Shown here: positions 26,261-34,466 of the stretch, piece by piece
Layout of the letters: each line of letters begins with the position of its first letter
Position numbering within the stretch: position 1 is the first letter of the stretch
Assembly: GCA_945905735.1 (NCBI GenBank)
Contig: CAMDQC010000042.1
Span: forward strand, 1-34,466
Length of the DNA: 34,466 bases
Source of the DNA: Prosthecobacter debontii
GTDB lineage: Bacteria; Verrucomicrobiota; Verrucomicrobiia; Chthoniobacterales; Chthoniobacteraceae
Direction of reading: 5' to 3'
Notes under the pieces: generated by a model
What the model saw: the letters and a program-made list of their open reading frames with translations, nothing else
Database searches by the model: none
Told to the model about the DNA's origin: nothing
Translations under genes and position numbers: made by a program

Positions 26261-27136
26261 ATGAAAAGCATGACTGGTTACGGACGCGGCCAAAGCGTCC
26301 ACAATGGCGCGAAGTTCACCGTGGAACTCAATTCGGTGAACCGAAAGCAGTCCGACGTGGTGGTAAATCTCCCACGGGAACTCGCTGAGCTGGAGCCCCG
26401 TGTCCGCGATACCATCAATGCGGAAGTCACGCGCGGGCGGCTCAATGTCGTCATCGCTTTCCACGCGGGCGCGGCGGCCCCGCAAGACCTCGCGCTCGAC
26501 CGTCCGCTGGCGAAGACTTACTTGCGAGCGATGCGCGATTTGCAAAAGGAACTCGGTGTAGGCGGCGAGATCACCATTGAGACGATCTTGCGCGCGCCCG
26601 GCGTATTGCGGACGCCGGAAGAGCAGGCATCGCCGGAGACCGCTTGGATACCCGTCGAGGCTGCGCTAAAGGGCGCGCTGGCAGAGCTGATGAAGATGCG
26701 TGAGGCGGAAGGGCGGCATCTCGCGAAGGACTTGGAGAAACGCATTAAGTTCGTCCGCGACTCGGTGAAGAAGGTCCATAAAATCGTCCCCGGCGTGATG
26801 AAACGCTACCGGCAAACGCTGCAAGAGCGCATCAAGCGAGCGGGCATCGAACTGCCGATTGATGACGAGCGGTTGGTGAAAGAGGTCGTCGTCTTTGCCG
26901 ATAAATGCGACATCACCGAGGAGCTGACACGGCTCGACAGCCACTTCGATCAATTCGCCGCGCACCTCAAAAAGAACGAAGCGGTCGGACGCACGCTGGA
27001 GTTCATGTGTCAGGAAATCGCGCGCGAATTTAACACGATGGGCTCCAAGGCCAACGACATCGAAATCGCGCAACTCGTCATCGCCTGCAAGGCCGAGATG
27101 GAGAAAGTCCGCGAGCAAATCCAGAACATCGAATGA
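26261..27136 (+). CDS. yicC: YicC family protein
   Basis: 291 residues with the family start 'MKSMTGYGRGQSVHNGAKFTVELNSVNRKQSDVVVNLPREL' and the conserved C-terminal part 'ITEELTRLDSHFDQFAAHL', 'GRTLEFMCQEIAREFNTMGSKANDIEIAQLVIACKAEMEKVREQIQNIE'. E. coli YicC is reported as an endoribonuclease or RNase-associated factor affecting small RNA turnover. It overlaps gmk by four bases (ATGA), the classic yicC-gmk arrangement, which implies one transcript. Confidence 0.95.
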   Translation: MKSMTGYGRGQSVHNGAKFTVELNSVNRKQSDVVVNLPRELAELEPRVRDTINAEVTRGRLNVVIAFHAGAAAPQDLALDRPLAKTYLRAMRDLQKELGVGGEITIETILRAPGVLRTPEEQASPETAWIPVEAALKGALAELMKMREAEGRHLAKDLEKRIKFVRDSVKKVHKIVPGVMKRYRQTLQERIKRAGIELPIDDERLVKEVVVFADKCDITEELTRLDSHFDQFAAHLKKNEAVGRTLEFMCQEIAREFNTMGSKANDIEIAQLVIACKAEMEKVREQIQNIE

Positions 27137-27738
27137 GCAAACGACAAGGCATTCTCTTCGTCCTCTCCGCGCCGTCGGGCGGGGGAAAAAGCACGCTCCT
27201 TCGGCTGCTCTCGGACAACCCAGACTTCGTCTATTCCGTCTCCTGCACCACGCGGCAGCCGCGCCCCGGCGAAGTGGATGGGCGCGACTATCACTTCCTC
27301 AGCGTCGCGGAATTTGAGCGTCGCGTCGCCGCTGGCGAGTTCCTCGAATACGCGCGCGTCCACGGTAATTACTACGGCACGTCGAAGCAGACCGTCCTCA
27401 CCGGGCTCGCCGCCGGGCACGACATTCTCATTGATGTGGACATCCAAGGAGCCGCGCAAATTCGCGCCAACGCCGACGCCATCTGCCACGCAGCGATGGT
27501 GGATATTTTCCTCATGCCGCCGAGCATGGTGGAACTCGAACGCCGCCTCCGCAGCCGCGCCACCGAGACGGAAGAACAGCTCGCCATCCGCCTCGGCAAT
27601 GCGGCGGGCGAGATGGCCCAGTGGCGCAACTACCGCTACACCATCGTCAGCGGGCAAGCCGCGCAAGACTTCGATCGCTTCCGCACGCTGATGAGCGCCG
27701 AGCGGATGCGCTCCAGCCGACTAGAACTATCATTTTAA
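27133..27738 (+). CDS. gmk: Guanylate kinase
   Basis: Gmk phosphorylates GMP to GDP with ATP, an essential step to GTP and dGTP. 201 residues, normal for the family. P-loop 'APSGGGKST' (13-21), the GMP-binding region 'VSCTTRQPRPGEVDGRDYHFLS' and 'GNYYGTSK', and 'LIDVDIQGAAQIR' are intact, as is the lid arginine region 'RLRSRATETEEQLAIRLGNA'. The ATG overlaps the yicC stop. In many bacteria rpoZ follows gmk; here coaC follows 6 bases after the stop instead. Confidence 0.97.
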   Translation: MSKRQGILFVLSAPSGGGKSTLLRLLSDNPDFVYSVSCTTRQPRPGEVDGRDYHFLSVAEFERRVAAGEFLEYARVHGNYYGTSKQTVLTGLAAGHDILIDVDIQGAAQIRANADAICHAAMVDIFLMPPSMVELERRLRSRATETEEQLAIRLGNAAGEMAQWRNYRYTIVSGQAAQDFDRFRTLMSAERMRSSRLELSF

Positions 27739-27744
27739 GAACCC

Positions 27745-28287
27745 ATGAGCGCACCCGTCATCATCCTCGGAGTCACCGGCAGCATCGCCGCCTACAAAGC
27801 CGCCGACCTCGCCAGCCTGCTGGTAAAGGGCGGCGCAGAAGTGCATGTCGTGATGACCGCGAAGGCGTGCGAATTCATCACCCCGCTCACGCTACAAACG
27901 CTCTCGCGCAACCCCGTCGTCACCAGCGCCCGCGACGCGCAGAGCGGCTGGAAGCCCGGCCACATCGAACTCGCCGACCGCGCGACTCTGCTACTCATCG
28001 CCCCCGCTTCCGCCAACACCATCGCCGAACTTGCGTACGGCCTTGCTTCTCATCCCCTCACCGAGATCGCCCTCGCCACGCTGGCTCCCGTTTTAATCGC
28101 CCCCGCAATGAACGGCAAAATGTGGGCGCACCCCGCCACGCTCGCCAACGTCGCCACGCTCAAAGCGCGCGGCGTGCAGTTCATCGATCCCGTCGAAGGC
28201 GAACTCGCCTGCGGCTACCAAGGGCTCGGTAAACTCGCCCCCGTCGCCGACATCGCCCAGCGTGCGCTGGAGCTGGTTCGCGCGTAG
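27745..28287 (+). CDS. coaC: Phosphopantothenoylcysteine decarboxylase, stand-alone CoaC
   Basis: CoaC is the FMN enzyme that decarboxylates phosphopantothenoylcysteine to phosphopantetheine in CoA synthesis. 180 residues, so only the flavoprotein half of the usual CoaBC fusion is present. The active-site residues match E. coli Dfp: H73 in 'PGHIELAD', the 'PAMNGKMW' motif (N123, M126), and C156 in 'ACGYQGLGKL'. The N-terminal FMN loop is 'GVTGSIAAYKAADL'. The synthetase half (CoaB) is not encoded in the next frame; the downstream gene is convergent with a 3-base gap. CoaB must be elsewhere. Confidence 0.94.
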   Translation: MSAPVIILGVTGSIAAYKAADLASLLVKGGAEVHVVMTAKACEFITPLTLQTLSRNPVVTSARDAQSGWKPGHIELADRATLLLIAPASANTIAELAYGLASHPLTEIALATLAPVLIAPAMNGKMWAHPATLANVATLKARGVQFIDPVEGELACGYQGLGKLAPVADIAQRALELVRA

Positions 28288-28290
28288 GTC

Positions 28291-31200
28291 CTACTGAGAG
28301 AAAACGACGCGGTAAAATCCAGCGGTGCCCGTGAAGGGCGCGGTAAAAGTGCTGCTCTCTCCAGTCGCTGTGACGGTGCCGATGGGCTGCCAGTCGGCGG
28401 GGGAAAGTGTGGCGGTGCGCTGGATGGTGAAGGTGATGCCGGCAGCACTTGGCCATGTGAGCGTGAGGCCGCCAGCGCCCGTGCTGGTGGTGGCGCGGAA
28501 GGATTGCGTGCCGTTGCGCGGGGAGAGGCCGAGGCGGTACTCGGTGAGGTTGCTGGTGCCGTCAGCGTCGGCGTCGGCGGTGGCATCGGCGTCGTTCCAG
28601 TAGGCGAATCCATTGGCCATTTCCCACGAGTCGCGCATCCCGTCGCCGTCAGTATCGGGGTCGGGCGCGGAGCCGGGGAGCTCGGCGTTGAGCTCGAAGT
28701 TAAACGAGATGTCGGAGCTGTCGGTGAGGACTTGGTGTATCTCGACGGCGAGGATGTTGGTGCCTTCGACGAGGTTGGCGGCGTTGAGAGTATTGGTGAT
28801 TTGCACGCTCTCGGTGGTGCCGCTGATGCTGGCAGAGGCCAGCGTCGTGGCGTCGGAGCCGGTGGGGAGATTGTCGCGCCAGATTTCCGTGCCGTTGAGA
28901 TAAACGACGACGCCATCATCGCGAATCATGCGCGCCGTGAGGGCGGAGATTTGCGCGGCATCTGCGACGGTGAAGGTGCGGCGGAACCATGTGGTGACGT
29001 AGTGAACGGCGGGGCCGGATGCGACGACGGTGGCCTCGTCGCCGTCGCCGTAGCCCAGCTCGGCGGCACCGCTGCTCCATGTGGAATCGTCGTAGGCGAG
29101 TGTGGTCCAGTTTGCCGGGGGAGTGACGCCGGTATCGCGGTACTTCCACACCGCGCCCCACGGGCTCAGCGTCACGGGAGCGCCCGCGAGCCCGGTGGAG
29201 AGCACGGGGATGGAGGCCACGCTGGCAAAGGCGTCGTCCACAACGCGCGCGGTGTAATAGTGCTGGCCGCTGGCGACATCGGTGAGCGCAAGCGAGTAGG
29301 GTGCGGTGGTGTCTTCGCCGACTTTCGTGGTGCCGTCGTAGAACTCGACGCGTGCGATTTGGCCGTCGGGATCAGCGGCGCTCGCGGTGATGGTGAACGC
29401 GCCGGGCGGGATGAAAGTGGAGAGGTGCGAGGGCGAGGTGATCGCGACGGTGGGCGCTTGATTTGTCGCGTTGGGAAAGCCGGGCGTGAGTCCTTGGCCT
29501 TGCCAGTTCGTCGGCTCCAGCGCGAGCGCGGAAGCGGAGATGCGCTGGAGGGAAGGGCCGCTGCCGTCCGCCGTCGTGGGCCACGGTGACTTGTCGTTGT
29601 AGCGCACACTTTCGAGCGAGATGAATGCGCCGAGCGTCGCGGTGCTCGGGCGCTGAAGGGCGATGGGCTCGCCGCCATCATCGAGCGAACCCGTCGCCGC
29701 GACGATGGGCACGGCGGCGGGAACGGAGTGCCGCGTGCGAAACGCGGCGGGGTCGTCGGCGACGGCGAGGAGCAGTCCATTTGCCGGGATACTCGTGCCC
29801 GCCGGGAAGACGACACCGAAGCCATCGAGCTGCCAACCCGCGAGCGACACGGCGCTGGCGCTGGTGTTGCGTAGCTCGATCATTTCAAAATAGCCGACGG
29901 GTGCGTGATACCAAATCTCGTTGATGACGACCGGTCCGACTTGCGAAGTCGCCGCTGCGACGCCCGGCGTGGGCGCAGTGTTTGGGACGAGAAACTCCTC
30001 GTCCGTCGAGTCCACCACTCGGCCCAGCGCCATGCCGCCATCCGTCGCGCCGTAGCTCCAGCCGTGGCTGTAACCGCTCGGCATCGGCGCAAAAAGAAAC
30101 ACGGTGCCACCCGCTTCATTCACCGGAAATCCAAGCGTGGAAAACGACACCGCACCGCCGGAGGGGATCACGCTTCCCGGCGCGATGATCGTCTTCGCGG
30201 GAATAGCCGTCGTGTCGCTCAGGAACCAGCCGGAGACATCCACGGGGGCGGGCGTCGGGTTGTGCAGTTCGATAAACGGCGACGACCCAGCGCGTAGTTC
30301 ACCGATGACGATTTGCGGCGTGGTGGGCAGCGGATCCGCCCCACCGGGCGAGCCGTAGAGCGCCGAGCTTGCGCGCCAGCGGCGGCCTTCATCCGGCGCG
30401 GGAAGCGTGGCAGGTGCAGCGTTCACGATGGAGAAGCCGAGGCCCGAAGCCGTTGCGGGCCACGGCGGCTGCGTACTATAAGAGAGGTGCCAGATGATGC
30501 CGCCACCGGGCGCGACGAGCGTGAGTTGCTCGCCGTTATTATCCAGCTTGCCCGTGAACGTCGCGCCGACGGTGACGCTAGGATAGCGCGTGGCAAAGGC
30601 GGTCGGGTTCCGCGCGACGACGATGTAGCCGCCGGGAGTCAGCGTGGTGCCGGGGGCAAACGTGGCGGCGATTCCCTCGGTAAATGCGATGCCGGAGAGG
30701 TCGAGCGTTTTGTTTCCCGTGTTCGTGAGTTCGACGAACTCGAACTCCGCGCCGTCCGTCGCGCCGGAGGCTGGTGGGTCGAACATCACTTCGCTCACCG
30801 CGAGTTTTGTCAGGTCTTGCGAAAGGAAGAAGTCGCCCTCGATGAGCGGGCTCCACGTCGCGCCGTCTTTGACACGGGCGCGCAGGCGCACACTGCTCAA
30901 CAGCGTAATCGAGCCGGGCCAGACCTGCGCGGCGGAGTTCAGCACGCCGCCGAAGTCGCGCGGGTCCGTGCCGTCGAGCGTGTAATAGATCACGCCGAGG
31001 ACGGGCGATTGCGTGAGCGTGACGACGGTTCCCTGCGGCACCGTGCCCGGCGTCGGCGCGAGCGTCGGCGCAGCCAGCGTGGGGAAATATCCACGATTGC
31101 GGAGTTGCGTGATGACGTTGCCGGTGCGCGTGGGGAACCACGAGTTCACGAAGTAATTGATGCGCGGTAGCCAGTGGTCGTCGCGAGTCAGCGGAGTGGC

Positions 31201-34176
31201 GCGGGAGGAGTCGCCCCAGCGCGCGGACTCACCGATGACGGCGAGATCAATCTGCGCGGCGCGCGTCTGCCACACGGCGGTCTGGCTGGCGGCAGTGAGC
31301 GCGCCATTTGCGAAGCAGTGCTTTTGCACGCGGTCGGCGAAGAGCGATTTGAACTCCGCGTTGAGCATACATTTGTCCCACATCCGCCGCATGTTCGAGG
31401 AGGTGAGCGTCGCGCCCACAGCGGTCGCGGGGCCGGTGATGTCGCTGTTCACGTCGAACATCGAATACTCGGAATCGTGCGCGAGAAAGCGAAAGCCCGC
31501 GCGCCCGTCGCGGGGTCGGACGGCGAAGAAATTGTTCGGCACTTGGCCGTCGATGAAGGTCGGTCCGTCGCGATTATCGATCACGAGATTCATCAGCATG
31601 TAGTCGCACAAACTCACGGCATCGAGGTGGATGGGCAGCGCGGTGTTGCGCGTGCCGTTGGCGTTGTTGCCGAGCAGGGCTTGCATCGCGGCATCGCTGG
31701 TTACGCCAGCCTCCGTGAGCGTCCAGAGCTGCGTCCACGCGGCGAAATCACCGGCGGCGAGCTGGGTGTTAAAGCTGTCCACTTTCACCACATCATACTC
31801 GTCCTCCGTGCCGCCGAAGTATGCAGCGGCGTAGCTCGGATTCACGCGCTCCTCGGTGTTGTAGAGGCCCCAGTATTGGCCGTTGATGAAGAGGTGGTAG
31901 AAGTCCCCGCGCGTCGTCGGCTGGCCCATCGCGCCCATCAAATCGCGGGCGAAGGAGTCGGTGATAAATGTCGCCTCCGTGCTGGCGAGAAACGCCCACG
32001 AGAAATCCTGCGATGTGCGCAAATCAACCACGTCCTGTTTATCCGCCCCGGTCGCGCCGAAGATAGGATAGTCCAGCTTTCCTGCGCCGTACCGCTCGCG
32101 GAAGAACATGCGGAAGGAGTGCTTCGCGTTGTTCGTGTCGCGGGAGAAATTGCCACGAATGCGAAGGCCGCCGTCTTCTTGAAAACCAGCCTGCCCATCG
32201 GGTCGCAGCAACTCCAGCGAGGCCGGGCGTTCCCAGTTGTCGCCGTTCTGTCCGGGGTTTGCGTAGATGCCGGTGCTGGAGTCGAAGAGGTCCGGCAAAT
32301 TGATGACGATACTGAGCGCGGGAATCGCCTGCATCGCGGGGAGCGCGCGGCTTTGATACGGAGCGCCTGGGCCGATCACGTCGGGGTCCATCCCGTAGTC
32401 CACGCGGTTTGCGCCCCACGTCGCAGGCCATCCAGCGGGAGTTGCGCCCGTGGGCGATTGCGTGAGCACGTCGGCGAGGAAGAGATACGTCCGCGTGGTC
32501 GCATCGCTCGGCGCGTAGTCTGTGAGGAATGCCGCCGCCCGCAGCACCGTCGTCGCGGAAATCGTGAGCGGCGTCGTGTAGAGCGGGCTCGTCGCGATGG
32601 GCACGGTGCCGTCCATCGTGTAGCGGATGCTCGCGCCGCCCGGCGTCGTGGTGGTGAGCGCGACGGAAATCGGCGCGGTGTAGTAACCCGCCGAGACGCT
32701 CATCGTCGGTGCAGCGGCGATGGCCACATACTCCGTGCCCGAGTTTGCCGCGCTCGGCGTGGCGGTGGAAAAGTAGCGCGCAACTCCGCTGGCATTGATG
32801 CCGTAGCTGAGGCCCGGCTGCTGGCTCGGTAGCGGATCGAAAGAAGAGATGAGGTCGCGTGGAGTGCCGCCGTTGTAGAGCCGGAGCCGCCCGCCGGTCA
32901 GCTTCACCGAGAAGTTCGCGTGCAGATTCCCCGAGGAAGGCGCGCGATTTTTCTCGGAGAGAAACACGGTGAGAAAGCCACCCGGAGGGATCGTCCTCGC
33001 GGGAAACACCCACTTGTGCGGCAGCGCGGAATCATCCGTGAGCGACCAGCCGCTCACGCTCACCGCCGTCGTTCCGGTATTATAAAGCTCCACCCAATCT
33101 TCCGGGTCGCCGTCTTCATCTACGAGCCCGCCGGGCATTCCTGCGGCGACGACTTCATTGATGCGAATCGCCTCCAGCGGCGCGTTCGGGTCCACGGTGT
33201 AGCTCCACGAACCACCCGCAAACGCCACAGGCGGCGTCTCCGTATCCACGATGCCGTGCCCACTTGCGAACGCCACTGACACCGCGCCCACGGGCTGCGC
33301 GGGGAAGGTGAAGCGAACCGCATTTCCGCCCAGCGAAGTCATCCCCGTCGCGGGAACGCCCGCCACGAGAAGGTCCGCCGCGTTCACATTCACCACCGCT
33401 TCGCTAAAGAGAATATCTATTTGCGCCAGCGAGCGCACCGCCGAGCCCTGCGCGGGAGTCGCGGCGAGGATGGTCGGCGCGGACGGCAGCGGGACGAGCG
33501 CGGCGTTTCTCGCGGTGTTCACTTCCGTCGCGGTGAGCGCGCGATTGTAGATGCGCACTTCATCAATGCGCCCCTGCCACCACTCGCCCCACGTCAGATT
33601 CCCGCCGATGCGCAGCGGGCTCGCCGACGTGTCGAACACGCCCGCGTGCGTCAGCGTCGCAGCTTGCACGCCATTGCGATACACGCGGATCGTCGTGCCG
33701 TTGTAAGTCATCGCGATGTGCGTCCACGTATTGAGCGGCAGCACCGCGCCGCCCGCGATTTCGCTGTAGCTGCCAGCGAAGCCGCCGCCGCCCATCGCCG
33801 TATCGCTCGGCCCAGAATAGATGTAATACGCCGCGCCGCCGACGGTCTCTTTCATCGCAATCGTGCGGTAGTTGCCGAGCGCCGTGGGATACACCCACGC
33901 CATCACCGTCGCGCCATTCGTGAGGTCGAGCGACGCCGCATCGGGTACCGTCACCCAATCGCTGCTTCCATTAAAAACGAGCGCCCCGCCGTATTTCCCC
34001 GACGCCGTCCAAGTCGCCCCGCTCAGCGTGCCGACGTGCCCATTTGCCGTCGTATCCGCAGTCGTCGAGCCGCTCCCCTCATCGAAGTGAAAGCCCGCGA
34101 CGAGCCCAGACTGCCCGCGAGCGGTAAAAGTGAACACGAAAAGCGCGAGCGCGACGATGGTATGAAGAAGGCGCAT
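28291..34176 (-). CDS. Giant secreted protein: LamG, lamin-tail, CotH kinase-like and Ig-like modules
   Basis: About 1961 residues from the ATG at 34176, which opens a signal peptide (MRLLHTIVALALFVFTFTARG); ATG 34215 is an alternative 13 codons up. Modules in order, approximate residues counted from 34215: LamG-like lectin fold (38-240), Ig-like (246-345), lamin-tail domain 1 (350-470), chitobiase-C-like beta-sandwich (505-580), CotH kinase-like domain (630-1045, with 'GGLRIRGNFSRDTNNAKHSF', 'YHLFINGQYWGLYNTEERV', 'FRFLAHDSEYSMFD'), a second chitobiase-like unit (1047-1129), lamin-tail domains 2-4 (1138-1260, 1301-1400, 1427-1560), Ig-like (1586-1671), a jelly-roll-like unit (1687-1846), a calcium-binding 'DPDTDGDGMRDSWE' segment (1851-1899), and a C-terminal beta domain ending 'AGFYRVVFSQ'. 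CotH kinases phosphorylate spore-coat proteins in Bacillus; the role here is unknown but extracellular. Confidence 0.93.
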   Translation of the reverse strand: MRLLHTIVALALFVFTFTARGQSGLVAGFHFDEGSGSTTADTTANGHVGTLSGATWTASGKYGGALVFNGSSDWVTVPDAASLDLTNGATVMAWVYPTALGNYRTIAMKETVGGAAYYIYSGPSDTAMGGGGFAGSYSEIAGGAVLPLNTWTHIAMTYNGTTIRVYRNGVQAATLTHAGVFDTSASPLRIGGNLTWGEWWQGRIDEVRIYNRALTATEVNTARNAALVPLPSAPTILAATPAQGSAVRSLAQIDILFSEAVVNVNAADLLVAGVPATGMTSLGGNAVRFTFPAQPVGAVSVAFASGHGIVDTETPPVAFAGGSWSYTVDPNAPLEAIRINEVVAAGMPGGLVDEDGDPEDWVELYNTGTTAVSVSGWSLTDDSALPHKWVFPARTIPPGGFLTVFLSEKNRAPSSGNLHANFSVKLTGGRLRLYNGGTPRDLISSFDPLPSQQPGLSYGINASGVARYFSTATPSAANSGTEYVAIAAAPTMSVSAGYYTAPISVALTTTTPGGASIRYTMDGTVPIATSPLYTTPLTISATTVLRAAAFLTDYAPSDATTRTYLFLADVLTQSPTGATPAGWPATWGANRVDYGMDPDVIGPGAPYQSRALPAMQAIPALSIVINLPDLFDSSTGIYANPGQNGDNWERPASLELLRPDGQAGFQEDGGLRIRGNFSRDTNNAKHSFRMFFRERYGAGKLDYPIFGATGADKQDVVDLRTSQDFSWAFLASTEATFITDSFARDLMGAMGQPTTRGDFYHLFINGQYWGLYNTEERVNPSYAAAYFGGTEDEYDVVKVDSFNTQLAAGDFAAWTQLWTLTEAGVTSDAAMQALLGNNANGTRNTALPIHLDAVSLCDYMLMNLVIDNRDGPTFIDGQVPNNFFAVRPRDGRAGFRFLAHDSEYSMFDVNSDITGPATAVGATLTSSNMRRMWDKCMLNAEFKSLFADRVQKHCFANGALTAASQTAVWQTRAAQIDLAVIGESARWGDSSRATPLTRDDHWLPRINYFVNSWFPTRTGNVITQLRNRGYFPTLAAPTLAPTPGTVPQGTVVTLTQSPVLGVIYYTLDGTDPRDFGGVLNSAAQVWPGSITLLSSVRLRARVKDGATWSPLIEGDFFLSQDLTKLAVSEVMFDPPASGATDGAEFEFVELTNTGNKTLDLSGIAFTEGIAATFAPGTTLTPGGYIVVARNPTAFATRYPSVTVGATFTGKLDNNGEQLTLVAPGGGIIWHLSYSTQPPWPATASGLGFSIVNAAPATLPAPDEGRRWRASSALYGSPGGADPLPTTPQIVIGELRAGSSPFIELHNPTPAPVDVSGWFLSDTTAIPAKTIIAPGSVIPSGGAVSFSTLGFPVNEAGGTVFLFAPMPSGYSHGWSYGATDGGMALGRVVDSTDEEFLVPNTAPTPGVAAATSQVGPVVINEIWYHAPVGYFEMIELRNTSASAVSLAGWQLDGFGVVFPAGTSIPANGLLLAVADDPAAFRTRHSVPAAVPIVAATGSLDDGGEPIALQRPSTATLGAFISLESVRYNDKSPWPTTADGSGPSLQRISASALALEPTNWQGQGLTPGFPNATNQAPTVAITSPSHLSTFIPPGAFTITASAADPDGQIARVEFYDGTTKVGEDTTAPYSLALTDVASGQHYYTARVVDDAFASVASIPVLSTGLAGAPVTLSPWGAVWKYRDTGVTPPANWTTLAYDDSTWSSGAAELGYGDGDEATVVASGPAVHYVTTWFRRTFTVADAAQISALTARMIRDDGVVVYLNGTEIWRDNLPTGSDATTLASASISGTTESVQITNTLNAANLVEGTNILAVEIHQVLTDSSDISFNFELNAELPGSAPDPDTDGDGMRDSWEMANGFAYWNDADATADADADGTSNLTEYRLGLSPRNGTQSFRATTSTGAGGLTLTWPSAAGITFTIQRTATLSPADWQPIGTVTATGESSTFTAPFTGTAGFYRVVFSQ

Positions 34177-34466
34177 CGCGCGCAAAGAGAGCAGATAGGG
34201 TGCTCCGGTCAACAAACGGCGTGATTAAAGAGTCGAAGACGAAACGGGGCAAATTCACAAGCCACAGACGCCCTTGCTCGGGTGTGGTTAAAAATGCAAC
34301 AGAGCGCGAAGCGCACAAGGAGCGGCGACATTCCTGTCGCTGTCCCCAAACGCGCGAAGCGCCTGAGGACCTATCAGAAAGTTTGTGTGGCCAGGCAAAA
34401 GAGAGGACACAAACGAGTGAGAAAACCAAAAAGCAGAGAAGAAGAGAAAACGAACAAAGCATTGGA
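34177..34466. other. Noncoding region upstream of the giant CotH protein gene
   Basis: About 290 bases with no supportable gene. It should contain the promoter of the minus-strand CotH gene, but I see no good -35/-10 pair. A loose hairpin (CCACA with TGTGG, 34262-34287) and the REP-like palindromes at 34304-34362 are the only structure. From about 34380 to the end the plus strand is A/G-rich. Confidence 0.5.
34304..34362. repeat. REP-like palindrome cluster
   Basis: Two copies of GCGCGAAGCGC (34304-34314 and 34352-34362), each a small GCGC-stem palindrome, flank a central hairpin GCGACA-TTCC-TGTCGC (34325-34340) whose stem can be extended by G-T pairs to 34322-34343. Such hairpin clusters in noncoding DNA are typical of REP elements; copy number elsewhere in the genome cannot be seen here. 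Confidence 0.6.

Noticed and set aside
31174-32832. 552-codon plus-strand frame antisense to the CotH protein gene
   Set aside because: Arg/Glu/Val-rich translation without recognisable motifs; the minus strand carries the CotH and lamin-tail domains.
34079-34462. 127-codon minus-strand frame with a hydrophobic start
   Set aside because: The hydrophobic start comes from the A/G-rich plus strand, and the frame runs through the REP-like palindromes and into the CotH gene start; no protein family visible.

Overview
The window is high-GC DNA from a Gram-negative bacterium with an outer membrane: it carries an LptD/OstA-type barrel protein and several secreted or lipid-anchored products. The gene mix points to Verrucomicrobiota, perhaps a Chthoniobacter-like lineage. 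It includes a giant lamin-tail/CotH/LamG secreted protein, a Calx-beta repeat protein, a GH57 glucan-branching-type enzyme, a 34-residue COX24/bS22-like basic peptide and a UPF0175-DUF3368 pair. That assignment is inference from gene content; no rRNA or other taxonomic marker is present. Most genes lack a recognisable Shine-Dalgarno sequence.

Layout. 1-3252: 3' part of a secreted Calx-beta repeat protein. 3265-6038: moeA and a secreted S10-type serine carboxypeptidase. 6045-7390 (minus): a DUF218/SanA-like membrane protein followed by an exported protein of unknown function with a possible His-Cys dyad. 7487-8216: an overlapping UPF0175/DUF3368 pair resembling a toxin-antitoxin module. 8278-11319: hisG, a tiny ribosomal-type basic peptide and an exported TPR protein. 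11347-14356: a YcxB-like membrane protein, a small membrane protein, a BsuPI-like lipoprotein and a GH57 enzyme. 14405-16618 (minus): an M20 peptidase/deacylase and rlmN. 16567-17294: a nucleotidyltransferase-like gene that looks frameshifted. 17298-19469 (minus): uvrB, divergent from purL (19585-21843), which is followed by an LptD-like gene. 24266-26182: a LeuC-type dehydratase large subunit with a directly abutting lipoprotein gene. 26261-28287: yicC-gmk-coaC. 28291-34176 (minus): the giant CotH/lamin-tail protein. 34177-34466: noncoding, with REP-like palindromes.

Functionally this is mostly a chromosomal housekeeping segment (molybdenum cofactor, histidine, purine, leucine and CoA synthesis, DNA repair, rRNA methylation, outer-membrane assembly). 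It is bracketed by two large secreted modular proteins. I see no phage, IS element, CRISPR array, tRNA or rRNA. The items most worth a second look are the exported His/Cys protein beside DUF218, the overlapping PIN-like pair, the frameshifted nucleotidyltransferase, the heptamer repeat inside moeA and the two modular secreted proteins.
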